Shown: positions 45,390 through 56,715, counted from the stretch's first letter. The stretch is 64,000 nt of DNA from Protula sp. h YS-2021 (GCA_949752745.1 OX457028.1:27430645-27494644), one strand, 5' to 3'. Made by a program: numbers and translations. The notes: a model not told the origin generated them from the sequence alone.

Positions 45390-45620
45390 TCGCAATAACG
45401 TAGGAATGGTTCGACAGGAGTTGCACCGACGCTGATTGGTCGGTTGTCTACAAGCATTATTAACATACCAACAGGGCACCTGTTAAGGTTACCCATGTGG
45501 CGCTATTTGTTCTACAAAATTTTTATTATTATGGATCGTAATAACCAATGGGAAACACATTGGAAAACCCATAGTGATGGCTTCGAAGTCTTTAAGCCGA
45601 TATTTTCGAAATTAAAAAGC
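45390..45620 (-). repeat. Inverted copy of the 39.95-40.11 kb sequence
   Basis: Read on minus it gives GAAGCCATCACTATGGG, then TTTTCCAATGTGTTTCCC, GTAGAACAAATAGCGCCAC and CTTAACAGGTGCCCTGTTGG, in the order found at 39.95-40.08 kb. It probably marks the right end of element B. Confidence 0.65.
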
Positions 45621-46009
45621 TACTTATCTCCAGACACGCTACAGCAAGTGCTCGTTAACAGCTCCCGATCAATAAGGTTTTCATCATAAACCGCTTTATC
45701 CTGTGGATGCATTGCAGGCCATATAAAGAGTAATGAGAAAGGCATTTCCATCATTCAGCTATTCTCATCTTTATAATTTTTTGTACGCAAGCTAATGGTT
45801 AGTAAATCTTTCCGCTGTCATTTGCCCGAATATTACATCAAGTGTATCTCAGACTGGATGTTCTGAAATTTTCACAAACTTGGCGGATAGGGATGGGTTA
45901 CCACTGGTAAAATCATAATTTCCTTGGTAATCGCTTTCAGTTTAATTTTACAGATTTAGTTCAGGTACTACTTTATCTTGCATGCCTAAATTTAGCATTG
46001 TTATAAAAA

Positions 46010-46230
46010 TCTAACCTCTATCTGTTATGTATAAACACAGAGCGGGTCGATATACAACAAACCGAACTGCCGTAGAGGTTGGTCGTTGAATATATTTCAT
46101 TAAGTAGTTCCTCCCTTTCATGAGTACTATTTTTGTGGAATCCCTGTGGGTTTGCGGAGTAAAAAGGTGTTATAGACAATAGGCCGAACCGTTGAAGAAG
46201 TTGATTGTTAAACAACAACGATAAATTAAG
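46010..46230 (+). repeat. Dispersed repeat family R1, copy 2
   Basis: It shares AACACAGAGCGG, GTAGAGGTTGGTCGTTG, GAGTACTATTTTTGTGGAAT and AAAAAGGTGTTATAGACAA with the 24.8 kb copy. Confidence 0.6.
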
Positions 46231-46970
46231 GACGGGAAATTTAAAGACTACATCCACCACTAAGTATATTTATTATTTAACTGCTTGGACAAAATCGGGC
46301 AAAATAAAAAAATTGTTATTTAGGTTCCGAAATTTTAATAATTGTCAAACAGAAAAGATATATATGAAAGGCCCGAAATGCTATTAAATTTCGCTTTTTT
46401 TTTTAATCAATAAAATTTAAATTATGAAATTTTATCGAGTCTGCACTTAGCCAGTGCCCTGAAGAAGAACGGGTAAAGTTTCTTCGTGATTTTATTACTA
46501 CTTCGTGATATTATTACAAATATATTTGTGCCAGATTACTTAGTATGAGATAATATGGCTTTATAGTAACACGAAAAAAGAATAATTATTGAAACTGTTT
46601 GAGCTGAAAGAGGTAAAATGTGAAATCCTATATTTTCGCCCACAAAAATCGGGTTTTGGACAACTGACTAGCTACTTTGGTGACCACCCGCTATTTGTCA
46701 GACCGAGTACTTAATGCCATCACTTATGGACAGAATACTGCCCTATCTGAATCTCTAATTAGGCGCAGTCTACCTGTCGCCTTCATGCCCTCAGAAATCT
46801 TAATCCCCAGATACACGAACACACAGTCCCAGCGGGCCTACTTAGCTTCATGAAACACTGCCTTAACCTGGGGTTAGGGTTTCAACGACACTCGGACCAA
46901 AAGCGTGTTTTATAGACATAGGCTGTTGGGCGATAATTCAGCAAACAAAAATGATTAGTATAGTTCATAC
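46231..46970. other. No gene recognised
   Basis: AT-rich DNA; no repeat or gene assigned. Confidence 0.5.
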
Positions 46971-47189
46971 CTTTACTTTCAGCGTTGATATCATATGCCG
47001 AGTTTCTTTATGGAAGTAATAAATAGCAAAATAAGGATCGTAAACATCTTTTTGTAAATCAGCTGTCGCAGTGTTACCTTGTTTGTGGAAAGCCGTTTCG
47101 AATACAAAATCGCTTTGGCCGTTCACGTGCTTTGTTGAACACGTAAAATCACAAGGCGTAAAGTATGCCACGTGCATTTCACATAACAT
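46971..47189 (-). CDS. Candidate orphan exon, unknown protein
   Basis: An ATG at 47189 opens 73 codons ending at a possible GTATGA donor, phase 0. The peptide has a coding-like composition (DVYDPYFAIYYFHKETRHM near its end) but no domain I recognise. An in-frame TAA lies upstream. It could be a first exon, a transposon fragment or a chance ORF. Confidence 0.2.
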
Positions 47190-47763
47190 TCCATGTTATT
47201 GACATTTTTCCTGTGATTTTTCTATGAAATTCGCGCATGAAAAATGAGTCGCGTATGCGGAAAAGATTCTTAACATGTAATAGCACATATGACATGAGTT
47301 AGGAAAGGTTTCATTGCAATTGCCGTTCAACTTTTAATCTTTATCACTTTTGCTATAACTTTTTATTATAAATTGTACATTCACTGAACGCACGTGGAAG
47401 GATCAAAGTGCAAATAAACACATAAACAATTAAAGAGATCGAAAGTGTGAATATGACTGTTTGGAAATCCCCAAGCACAGCTGATTTCTTGGCTTAGAAT
47501 TCAATGCACACCTATCAGCATTCACATTGGCGGCTTCAGGAAAATGTCAGGAAATTCCACTGAATTTACCTTACGAAGTGAAGAAAGAGCAGCAGTTATG
47601 CCTCAAATACCTGATGGCTGGTATAGTTTGGCGTTATATTTCATATATGTAGTCTGTGGCGTGATAGTTATGACATGAGTAAACCTGTGAAGAAGGAAGT
47701 ATTTGTGCCTAAATTGTAACAATGTAGGGCTCTCTGAGTAATTGTTTCTTTAACGTCTTTCAG

Positions 47764-47832
47764 GAAAAGATATCTTCGCTCTGATGCCGACGGGATTCGG
47801 CAAGACCGACATATTCATGCTTTCCCGCTGTT
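47764..47832 (+). pseudogene. Orphan exon fragment with RecQ-like helicase motif I
   Basis: Just after an AG acceptor (TTTCAG, 47758-47763) the frame reads GKDIFALMPTGFGKTDIFML (first G split across the splice), then a stop after a few codons. RecQ-family helicases read GKDxxxxMPTGxGKSLxxQLP here: motif I, the Walker A nucleotide site. No other helicase motif follows within reach. It is a relic of a helicase gene or of a mobile element carrying one. Confidence 0.5.
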
Positions 47833-48268
47833 GAAGAAGAAAATGGCCATTACTAGAATCTTCTTTCCTGTCACTTCTTTTGCTCTCCATTGCCAGTTCC
47901 TCATCTGCCTTTCTCTTCTGCTGTCTGTGAAGAAATAAAGAGCATTGCTTTTGCTATAATGACTTTAATATACTGTACTCAATGTGAAAAGAGTGACGTC
48001 AACGTTAGGAAACACCGCAATGTCAGAAGTAACTTTAAAAATTGGTGTGACTGCACATTTCTATATTGTATACCTTATCGAGGTGCTACATGGCGGAAAA
48101 ACTCAACAACACAAATAAAGTCATGATGTCATGTTGTCCCTCAATCACCTGTGAAATTCTAGTATCACTTTTAATAATGTAGCGTTGCTGAGGGGACAAC
48201 AGATATTTCTTACATAATTATACTTACGCGCGCCCATCGCCATTATGTAATGCATTTCAATTTTTTAC

Positions 48269-48448
48269 CATTGCTCTTCTTAGAATGGCAACACATTTGT
48301 CACATGTGAATGCTTTCGGAGTTGTAAAAAAGGCTTTCTTGAAATCTTCTGCAGAACATAAAGAACTGGAACGTCTTCTTTCGTAATTTTTTTTCCCACG
48401 TTTTTTAACAAATTCCTTTCCACATGCATCACAATTGCTGGCTGACAT
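48269..48448 (-). CDS. Orphan first exon with C-x2-C zinc-type pairs
   Basis: ATG at 48448, 60 codons, GT donor (GTAAAA) at 48268, phase 0. The peptide has CDACGKEFVKK near its start (C6, C9), a basic patch KNYERRRSSSLCSAEDF, and CDKCVAILRRA (C49, C52) near its end. Two separated C-x2-C pairs suggest a treble-clef-like or zinc-ribbon-like DNA-binding module. No downstream exon was found on minus as far as 46 kb, so it is an orphan exon or part of a decayed gene. The family was not recognised. Confidence 0.4.
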
Positions 48449-48929
48449 TGTGATATATCTTGTTATATGCTGTTATATATTACTCTATATATTGCATAAA
48501 TGAAGCAAAGTGATGTAAATCGCTCATGAAGAACACATTATTTACTGCTTTTCTTCATGATCTTTACCAAATTGTACATTGGTTTTCAATCATGAGCCCC
48601 TGGAAAACGCGGCTGAAGCATGAACATTGTGTGACATGTACTTTGTGTACCTTAGAAATATAAACAAAAACTGACCGTATCAGAAATATGCCTATTTAAG
48701 TAATTGTTTGTAAATATCATTGCACAAATGCACTGTATTTACCTAAATATTTATGATATATTCATTTACATGCCGCGGGTGTAACTTTTAATAGTTTCGC
48801 ATCTGAGAAAGTACTGTTTTAAGTATGAAAAGTGACAACAGTTATGAAGAAAGCACGTGCTGTGTTATTTGTGTACTTAACGCTTGAAAGAACTAACTGT
48901 AAACAAAGTCTGTGAATGGCTGAGGCCAA

Positions 48930-49110
48930 TAATTCTACAGCGGACCCTTTCCATCTTCCTAGGACAGAAAGGGTCACAGTTCCTGCAGTAGAAATGGCCA
49001 TTGATATCAATTTTCGATGCTCTGGGTCTTTTGCCACACGTTCCAGGACACCGATGCTCGAACAGGCAGGCTTTTTCTTTAACAGCACACTGAAAAGTAC
49101 CCTGGCGCAT
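48930..49110 (-). pseudogene. Cys/His motif unit 1 (open)
   Basis: The frame from 49110 reads MRQGTFQC, then EKACLFEHRCPGTCGKRPRA, SKIDINGHFYCRNCDPFCPR and KMERVR. Spacing of Cys and His (C, C, H-x-C-P-G-x-C, then G-H-F-Y-C-x2-C) suggests a metal-binding fold. It is open over this unit and duplicated immediately to the right. A related relic lies at 501-640. I do not recognise the family. Confidence 0.4.
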
Positions 49111-49139
49111 TATTTTCGACCTCGGCGAAACTCGTAGTC

Positions 49140-49333
49140 CCAGTGGACCCTTTCTGTCTTACCAGGTCAGAAAGGGTCACATTTCCTGTGATGGAAATGT
49201 CCATTGATCTCAACTTTCGAGGCTATGGCTTGTTCGCTGCAGGTTCCGGGACACCGGGGTTCGGACTAGCAGGCTTTTTCAAAAGCACACTGAGACGTAT
49301 CCTGACGCATTATTTTTGACCTCGGCCAAACGA
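49140..49333 (-). pseudogene. Cys/His motif unit 2 (broken)
   Basis: A tandem copy of unit 1: MRQDTSQCAFEKAC, a stop, then PRCPGTCSEQAIASKVEING, HFHHRKCDPF and another stop. Two in-frame stops and the change of YCRNC to HHRKC show decay. The DNA between key codons is conserved with unit 1. Confidence 0.45.
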
Positions 49334-49344
49334 CCAAACTTGAT

Positions 49345-49900
49345 TAAAGAGTGCTTTTGTAACTAGGTTCATTGTTGTTGTGGGCGATAATGGGTGATTC
49401 TATATCCTGATCTAAAGAAAACATCTGTTTTTCTCAGTACAGAATTGTTGCTTGACCATAAGAATTGTGCGCCATAATTTATAACTGTACCATTTGTGTG
49501 ATGCATACTTTTTAAATAACGCCATTGGCCCCAGTCGTGCGCCGAGATTGGCAAAATTGAGATCAATGACATGTTCTATTATACTGAGACTAGTTCTATT
49601 ATACGAATTATGACTCTTGCGTGAAAGACTGCAAGAGTCATCTAGGACTACTAAACTCGCAAACTAGAGAAAAGCGCGGTTTTGCAACTGTGGATTCACT
49701 GTTGTTGTGGGCGATAATGAGGAAATCGATATCCTGATCCCAAGAAAAAACTAATTTTTTCAGTAAAAAATTGTTATTTGACTGTAAAACCTGTGCGCAT
49801 TCTAACATAGCGCCATTTCCTATTATTGGGAACTATGACTCTTGCTGTCATAGGAAGAGCACAAGAGCCATCTAAGACTAGCACACACAGTCTTGATCGC
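49345..49900 (+). repeat. Imperfect tandem duplication of about 330 bp
   Basis: Unit 1 starts TTCATTGTTGTTGTGGGCGA (49370) and unit 2 TTCACTGTTGTTGTGGGCGA (49697). Both continue ATATCCTGATC and later have GACTCTTGC with inverted GCAAGAGTC or GCACAAGAGCC. The unit probably derives from a mobile element. Confidence 0.55.
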
Positions 49901-50091
49901 CTAATCCCCAATGTAATTGACAACGAGGCTGTCTATCTCCTGGGAATCTGCTTGTCACGTGACATGACAAGCGAGGAGAAATTGACAACGACGACTCAAG
50001 ATAATACGTAAATATTGCTTCGTAAAAAAAAAACAAATTTTAGTGAAAAAATGAAAATAGTAAAACTTCTTCATTTATTATAGGTGGTCTG

Positions 50092-50115
50092 TTGCCCCCC
50101 CCCCCCCCCCCCCCC
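50092..50115 (+). repeat. Poly-C tract
   Basis: An uninterrupted cytosine run of about 20 bases. Confidence 0.9.
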
Positions 50116-50204
50116 GCCCACGTAGCTAGTGTAGTAGCTGGTTATTTGTCTGCTGGTCATCGTAGTAGGTGGTCACTTGTCCGCTGGTATGTGCCCCCAA
50201 AACT

Positions 50205-50520
50205 AGACCATCGTCCGTTGTTGCTCATCAGCCAACCTCTTCGGCGTTTCGGTGTGTTGTGTATAACACCTTTTTACTGGCCAAACCCAGTGGGGATTCC
50301 GCGAAAATAGTTCTCATAAAAGAGAGGAACTACTTTATAAAATATATTGAACGACCAACCTTTACGGCGGTTTGGTTTGTTGTGTATAATACCTTTTTTA
50401 CTCTGCAGAACCACTGAGGATTCCGCAAAAATAATACTCATAAAAGAGCGGAACTAATTTTTTTAAAATATCTATCCGCTCTTTGTTTATATATAACAGA
50501 TAGATCTCACCAGAGGTCAG
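50205..50520 (-). repeat. Dispersed repeat family R1, doubled inverted copy
   Basis: Two successive units (GTGTTGTGTATAACACCTTT and TTGTTGTGTATAATACCTTT) with ATTCCGCGAAAATAG and ATTCCGCAAAAATAA. They are the reverse complement of the copies at 24.8 and 46.0 kb. Confidence 0.6.
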
Positions 50521-52779
50521 CAGTTTTCTAACAATGGACAATCGTCCAAATCCAAACCAGAACTATCCCATAATATTACAAGATTTTTTTCTGAAACTGG
50601 AGCAAGATTTAAGCACACTTTTAAAAATCTGAAAAAGGCATCTGAAGGAAATCAGCAATAACATGTGAGGGAAACCGTCTAGCTCCGAGTCGGCTCTTAT
50701 TTACACTTAGTCGGCATATCTCAGTGTCAGAGCCTTGACTCCTTCCATTGTTCAGCTAATTGGGGTCAACTTAGTTTGATCTGAGACGCAAATCACGCGC
50801 ACCAGTCCCTATTATTCAAACATTTACAGAAAGTTCATGCCCAATGTACATTCCATGTAAAACAGGCAGAATTTTTTATGGGCCGTATATCTTTTATTTC
50901 TTCGTTAAAGTGCTGAAAAGTTAGCTTTCGCACTCTGGTCTCAAATTACGTTCCGGGCTTTAAATGTCATGTGATTAAGTCAAGTGATGAGAAAATTGAA
51001 ATAAAGAGGTCATAGATTATCTGTAAAATGTATACTCAAATAATTGATAGATGCAGAATTAGGCATAAGTTTATTCTGTACACCCACAGTGGTTGACTTT
51101 TAGTTTTTTCCTTGCTTTTCGAAATATCAATTCAAAAGTTTTTGTCGGATAATTACAAAATTTGTTGTCACTTTTTCACGTAATAAACTATGCTCCCTGT
51201 ATGCAAACAAATGTAAATTATTGCGGAGACATGTTGTTATTTCCGTATTATTTTCTTTTAAAGAAAGCATGACACAGAAGTTGTATAGCATTACCGTTGT
51301 ACTTTGCTGTCCTTTAGCAAATGCCAATAAAGACGTGCGGGTCGTTGAATCTCGCATAAAGTCGCCACAGAGGTGCCTAAAAGCGAGCCCAGTTGACTTG
51401 GATATCTTTATGTAGCGAAGAATTGAAGCGGTACATTGAAACCCTGCAGCGTACCGCTTCTTGGAGCTAGAAATCATAAACCAGTTCATTTTTTCTAGTG
51501 CACAGGCTCAGTAGAGGAAATTTCGCAGGATTCCAGTGGTAATTGAGAAGGATGGGAGAATGAGAAATTTGACGTAGATAGTTCGAAAACTACTTTATCC
51601 ATGTTTCTTTCTTTTATCCGTAGCACCATATACTTGGGAAAGTATGTGTAATTATATTATAACATAAAGTTGAAAGTTTTTCAAGAAAAGGGTTAATAAA
51701 ACTGGTCAGACTGATCAGCTATTTTTAGACCTGACTCAGTCAGACTGGTCTTATCATACCAGTTGCTGTAAAGATTTATTTCCGGTTCGTTGTTTGGAAT
51801 ATCGTTTCGTTGTATGCGCTCCCAAAAACACACATTGGACCTTGACATATATTCTCAAGTATGAAGAAAATGTTCTTTTTCATATAGGAAGATATTCACT
51901 TCAAAATTTATATTTTGTGTCATTTGATATGAAGAGAAAATCGGTGAAACCCACAACGAGCAATAGTGTCGTAAACAAATCCCTGTCATTACCACCGCGT
52001 TGGTTTTTTATATTATACTTTGTTTATGATATATGTCCTGTGAAAGAAAGAAACACAACGACTCTATCCAGAAGAATTTAGCCATATATGTACCCGAAAA
52101 CATGAAAAAATAGACTTATAAGAAAGTAACCCCTCCACAACGTCATAAACTGCCACCAATCTATTCCCAAAGAATATTGCGTTATTCAAATATTCGCGCA
52201 TTGTTTACCCATCTCGAATAGTGCAAAACAACTTCTATTCTTAATGATACCTTCTAATCCTCTAAATGCAAGTGTTCCCCTTAACTTCGTTAGTTTTAGT
52301 ATAACATTTGCAAAGACATTTATAAATGCCAATATATCCCTGCTCTCGAAAGTGCTATTCTGTGTATTTCCTATAGTATTCAATGTATTCGGAAATAAAA
52401 TCTTGTTTTACGAGTATAGAGCCTGCAAGTGAATTCCTACTTAGAATTTTGCTGAAAGGTTTTGTAGTTTCGACCGAATAAAGTTGAAATGATGACATAA
52501 GGACATGCTCATATGATGGCCCTTTAAATTTGAAAATGCTTTTGTTGCAAGAAAATTAGAATTTTGACGTTTTGCTCTGGCGTCCTTTATAAATTATCTC
52601 AAAAATTTTTGCAATCGAGACAACACCTCCCTCAGGTCGTGTATATAACGTCCGGTGATTGTGTCGGATTGTGTCTGACGGGTATCGACATTAGGTCTTG
52701 CTGTGCATCTTAAACACCAGTTGACACTCCGTGATGTCTGAATAAGCCAATTCGCACTTTCGAACATTTCCGAGGGAGG
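50521..52779. other. No gene recognised
   Basis: AT-rich. A 120-codon minus ORF (51489-51127) has no domain and no splice context I can support. Confidence 0.45.
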
Positions 52780-52900
52780 TTAGTTAGTTAGTTAAATGAT
52801 TTGTTTAACGACACGACCGACCCTTAGCGGGTTACATTGTGTCAGAACATGTCAGTAATCAGTGGCTAGAAGACAACGCTACAATTTAAATCAAGGTAAG
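52780..52900 (+). repeat. SINE-like dispersed repeat fragment
   Basis: TTAGTTAGTTAGTTAAATGA precedes TTTGTTTAACGACACGACCG, then a block with CATGTCAGTAATCAGTGGCT. The TTAG run beside TTTAACGACAC is a look I associate with molluscan dispersed repeats. No second copy is seen in this window. Confidence 0.35.
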
Positions 52901-53212
52901 CTAAAACCATGTATATTCTGAAATCATAAATTAAAAAAAAAACGTCTAGAAATACTGATACAGGTTGATTTCTTTTAAGAATTGTATAAATTTGCTAGGT
53001 TCTACTTCATCACGAGGTTCTCGATTCTCCGATGTCAACCAATCAAAACCCATATTAACATGGGTCATGTTTGTAATTAGTCAGATCTGGCCATGTAATC
53101 TGGGCCAACTGGGATAACTGCATACTTCGTAACTAGCGCTCAACCACTGGGCAAGTGATAGACTAGGCAAATGAATATTATAAATGACAATTAAATAAAA
53201 AGGCTTTTAGAT

Positions 53213-53310
53213 ACAGTAAAACCTCTATATAATGAACACTGTCGGGACCGAGCAAAATGTTCACTATATCGAGGTGTTCTCTAACGGGAGGTTCACGATT
53301 TTCGTAAGTC
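53213..53310 (+). repeat. Tigger/pogo-type terminal repeat
   Basis: CAGTAAAACCTCTATATAAT, then GAACACTGTCGGGACCGAG. This is the CAGTxxAACCTCxxTATAAxGAAC end of pogo/Tigger elements. The matching transposase end lies just inside it. Confidence 0.65.
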
Positions 53311-53333
53311 GGGGGGAGGGGGATTTTTTAGGT

Positions 53334-53600
53334 TTAAAAAGAAGAGAAAAAGTCCGTAACACAGGATTGTTTTCTATGTCGCCCCTGATCAAGAATAATC
53401 CCAACGATAAGCGACTTCATATTCACTACAGCATTGAAAACACTGTTGTCTGATGCGGTAAATGCCTCTTGATTTGTCGGGCGAGGAATATCAGGCGAAT
53501 CGTCTGGTGTTTCGTCCACTTGATCAGAAGCAAACAAATCAGCTTCCCAGGTATCACTTTCACCAGTGTTACACCAAGGTTACAGGTGTTTATATAGTTG
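53334..53600 (-). pseudogene. Tigger/pogo transposase C-terminal fragment
   Basis: The minus frame carries DETPDDSPDIPRPTNQEAF, then KSLIVGIILDQGRHRKQSCV and ITDFF-like TDFFSSF at its end. A C-terminal KQxxITDFF tail directly before the CAGT terminal repeat is typical of Tigger-like transposases. The DDE core and DNA-binding domain are absent, so the element is truncated on its far side (about 53.6 kb). Confidence 0.62.
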
Positions 53601-56290
53601 TAGTATTTTTGTTATCGGTTTCGCAAAAACTGGCCAAATAAACGGATAACTTCAGAAAAACACAAAAAGTGCTGTTCGTCACGACAGATCCAGTCGGATT
53701 ACTTTTGATAGCAATGTTGCCCATGAAGCCTTCTACCAAATCTAAATTTGTCAAAATTGGTCTGTTTCTGCTGACTAATAAAAGTGTTTGACATGTTCGG
53801 GTACACTGTTGTTGGTGTTCAGAGGCCGCTCTATTTTTTTATGTAATAGAGATTTGTCTTCTAAGTGTTGCCGAAACCTGTGAAAAATAATTTATGTAGC
53901 CTGTTATGTATTAATGTGCCCATTTTATCTTAAATCTGTACTGTTCACGCATGCCCTCGTGAATTATTATATTTTGGGCCTGATAAACAGAATTAGTACT
54001 GTTTTCGAATCACTGCAGGCTGTTCTTTACTGATCAAGTTTGATTGTTATTCTCCAACCGGGCTGTAGCCCCAGAAGGGGACTGTGGGTTTGGGCGATGT
54101 CGGTCCATCCATCGCCGGCTGTTACTCCCACCCTGAAAATCCTATGATATTTGGTATATAGATGATCTATCATAAGGGATAGGTACACTTTTATTTCGAC
54201 CTTGACCTATTTTCAGAGTTACAATGATCGCCACCTTGGATTTTTAATTGGTGTTAGGTTCTCTACGATTTCTTGTTATTGTACACAACATAAGTACTTG
54301 TAAGTTGTGATTTTTAAGCACAAACATTGAAATACGTAAGAGCTCAGTCGGAACTAAAAAAAATAAAAAATGACAAGTAATCGTACAAGCCAGAAGTATG
54401 AACTGGCTGTTGATCTGACATCCATCAAATTCATTTCGGCCCCAGCATTTTTATGTCAATCGCTGTCGGGTTTAGGTCAAATTTGAACTCCCATTAAAAT
54501 ATGGACCCCCCTCCCCCTTCCATATTAGTTTAGAAAATAAACATCCCCAATCCAAAGAAAAAAAGTGTGGTGTGGGGGCACACTGTAAAGGGGAATGAAA
54601 AATTTAATAGCACGTCAGCTGCCCAACGGCTTTACAGTTCATTGCAGGTGCGGAATCGTCGGTTTTGTTCTAGTGTTCGATGCTTGATTGGCTTGCGGGA
54701 TAAATGTTTAAGAAAGCGAAAGAGTTATCCCAGTAGAAAATTGTTCGGTGTCACACCTCGGAGCGATGTCGATGCGACGTTGGAAAGCGACTTACTGTCT
54801 GCTGGGTGTATCTGCTTAATCTGATACCTTTGATTCGCTGAAAATGTGAAATCGGCTTTAAAAAGCGTGGCCTTGCATCTTCCTGGCATCCAGTCGGCAG
54901 CCAGTCTTCCACATTCTGTAATAGAAATTTGAACCCGCTTGGCATGTTAGCTTCCTTTCTCGCCCAATACAGCAATAGTTTATTTCTTCTGCGATTTGAC
55001 GTGGAATAATTATTGATACTAGACTTGCTCTGGACTCAATAATTGTCTGCTATTCCGCTCATTTCATAAAGACTGTAGACCTGTTTTTTTTTCAGTTTTG
55101 TGTCTGTGGTTCTTATTTCATTATTCTTATAGACAAAATTATTACAGCAAAAATACTAATGCTTCAACTTCAAAGCCATCAGTCTTCTCTTCAGTCAATA
55201 AACGTGCTATTCAGTGAGGATTGGTTTATTGATTGTGCTCGGAAAGAAAAGAATACAGTTGCTGCGCAGTAGACTAAAAAGAGACAGATCATGGGACAAG
55301 TTGTAGTTGGTTCAAAAGGGTATATTAATAACTAAAAATGCGAAGAAGCTCAAAGTTTGCAGATATGGGTATTCATGTAGGTTGTATAGCCTTTGGCAAA
55401 ATATTTACCACTCCGGCTTATTTTTGGGTGACATCCGATATTGCTGTCCTCAACGGTACCAGTAGTGGAGACATGGATGGTCTAATGCATCGCTTGATTT
55501 AAAATTGAGATTACCCGTGAACTTGGATAAAACTATAGTGTTCATAAATTATAGTTTTGCTCTTGAATTCATTAATTTCTTAGAAAAAGGTTTGGAAGGT
55601 TTGTAGCGTTGTTGAAATCAAAAGGAAACTGAGCCAAGAAACTTATATTTTTGTTCAGCTTCCTGTTGTTATATCCTGTCCAGATTTATGTGACGTGCTA
55701 TTTTTTTTTTTTTTTGAAACGAGGGTTACGGTTTAGTGGAGCTAAGTAGGTAACTGCGTGGCAGTGACTACCGCGGGCTGGTCACTGATAGGAGCATTTC
55801 TTTTTCCCAGCTACTGCTTAGTTTGCTGCAAGAACTGTAATACTGACCTATAGAAAGTAGAAAAAAAAGCAATTTTCCAATTTTCTGCCTTATATACGTA
55901 GGCTTGTCTTTTGATCATTACCTACCTTGTCATAAAGTTTAACAATCCTACATTAGTTGATTTTTGAGCGAATATGAATCATAAATTACCAGTTCTTTAT
56001 CTGTCCTTTCGTCTGTTCGTAAGGGATGAATATGGATATCAGAATTTCCTTTTATCTCCTTTTTTCAGGCATTCAGTTTTCAGCAAAATGAACACCAGAC
56101 TGATTTTTAGTTGATTTAAAATTTTTGTCTTCTCCTGCAGTATGACAGAAAAGCTTGTGATTTAGGTTTCGTTACGGTTTACTAATGATGGGCATCAAAT
56201 TTTCTGTTTCTTTAAAGAGGAGTGAGAACTGGGTTGCTTATGTGAGGTACTTCTGTTCAACTGGACGCATTTAAGTTTGTCTTCTTTTAG
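53601..56290. other. No gene recognised
   Basis: Contains a possible element end near 54060 (GGCTGTAGCCCCAGAAGGGG, a GC hairpin followed by GGTCCATCCATCGCC) and a poly-T run near 55700. Short ORFs at 54567-54975 have no recognised domain. The last part should hold 5' untranslated or promoter DNA of the fucosidase locus, ending in an acceptor (CTTTTAG) directly before 56291. Confidence 0.45.
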
Positions 56291-56715
56291 ATGAGGTCAT
56301 TCCTAAATAGCCTTTTAACGCATACTATACTAGTGCACATAGCCATCAGCCCAACCATCGGACATGGAGATAGGAACAGGAATTTTGTAAACAATAACAC
56401 TTTACCAAGGCGAACTGGGACACTGTCATACCAGCCCAACTGGCCTTCTTTGGACAGCAGGCCGTTACCACAATGGTATGAGGATGCCAAATTGGGGATA
56501 TTCATTCACTGGGGCGTGTTTTCGGTGCCTTCGTTTCACTCAGAAGCCTCGTGGTTTTGGGAAAGATGGCAAGAAGAAAGAAATCCAGACTTTGTGAAAT
56601 TTATGCAGAAGAATTACAGACCTGGCTTCACTTACGCAGACTTTGCTTCGGAATTTACAGCGGAGTTCTACGATCCTGCGCAGTGGGTTAATGTATTTCA
56701 AGCCTCTGGTGCAAA
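56291..56715 (+). CDS. Alpha-L-fucosidase exon 1, copy 1 (no exon 2 of its own)
   Basis: An ATG opens 141 codons plus 2 nt, ending GGTGCAAA at a GTAAGC donor. It has a signal peptide ([20 protein letters not shown]), then the GH29 N-terminal barrel: [66 protein letters not shown]. The HWG motif contributes an active-site His in GH29. The enzyme removes terminal alpha-L-fucose from glycans in lysosomes or outside the cell. An acceptor (TTTTAG) abuts the ATG. No exon 2 lies before copy 2, so this is either an alternative first coding exon for exon 2 at 63316 or an orphan duplicate. Splicing into copy 2 would read AAA-TGA, a stop. The frame is intact. Confidence 0.82.

Larger units (their letters stand above)
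39925..45620 (-). mobile_element. DIRS-like tyrosine-recombinase retroelement (element B)
   Basis: On minus, in order, it has gag (44.57-43.4 kb), reverse transcriptase (43.2-42.8 kb), RNase H (42.6-42.0 kb) and tyrosine recombinase (41.83-41.46 kb). Sequences at 39950-40110 and 45410-45605 are inverted copies of each other (ATCACTATGGG, TTTCCAATGTGTTT, GTAGAACAAATAGC, CCTTAACAGGTGCCCTGTTG), consistent with the inverted terminal repeats of DIRS elements, although they might belong to a separate flanking MITE. The RT box YPDDWL is intact at 43020-43003, but frames are shifted several times, so the copy is inactive. It is better preserved than element A. Confidence 0.68.

Noticed and set aside
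51127..51489. A 120-codon minus ORF
   Set aside because: No domain, no homologous copy in the window and no splice context; the length is possible by chance.
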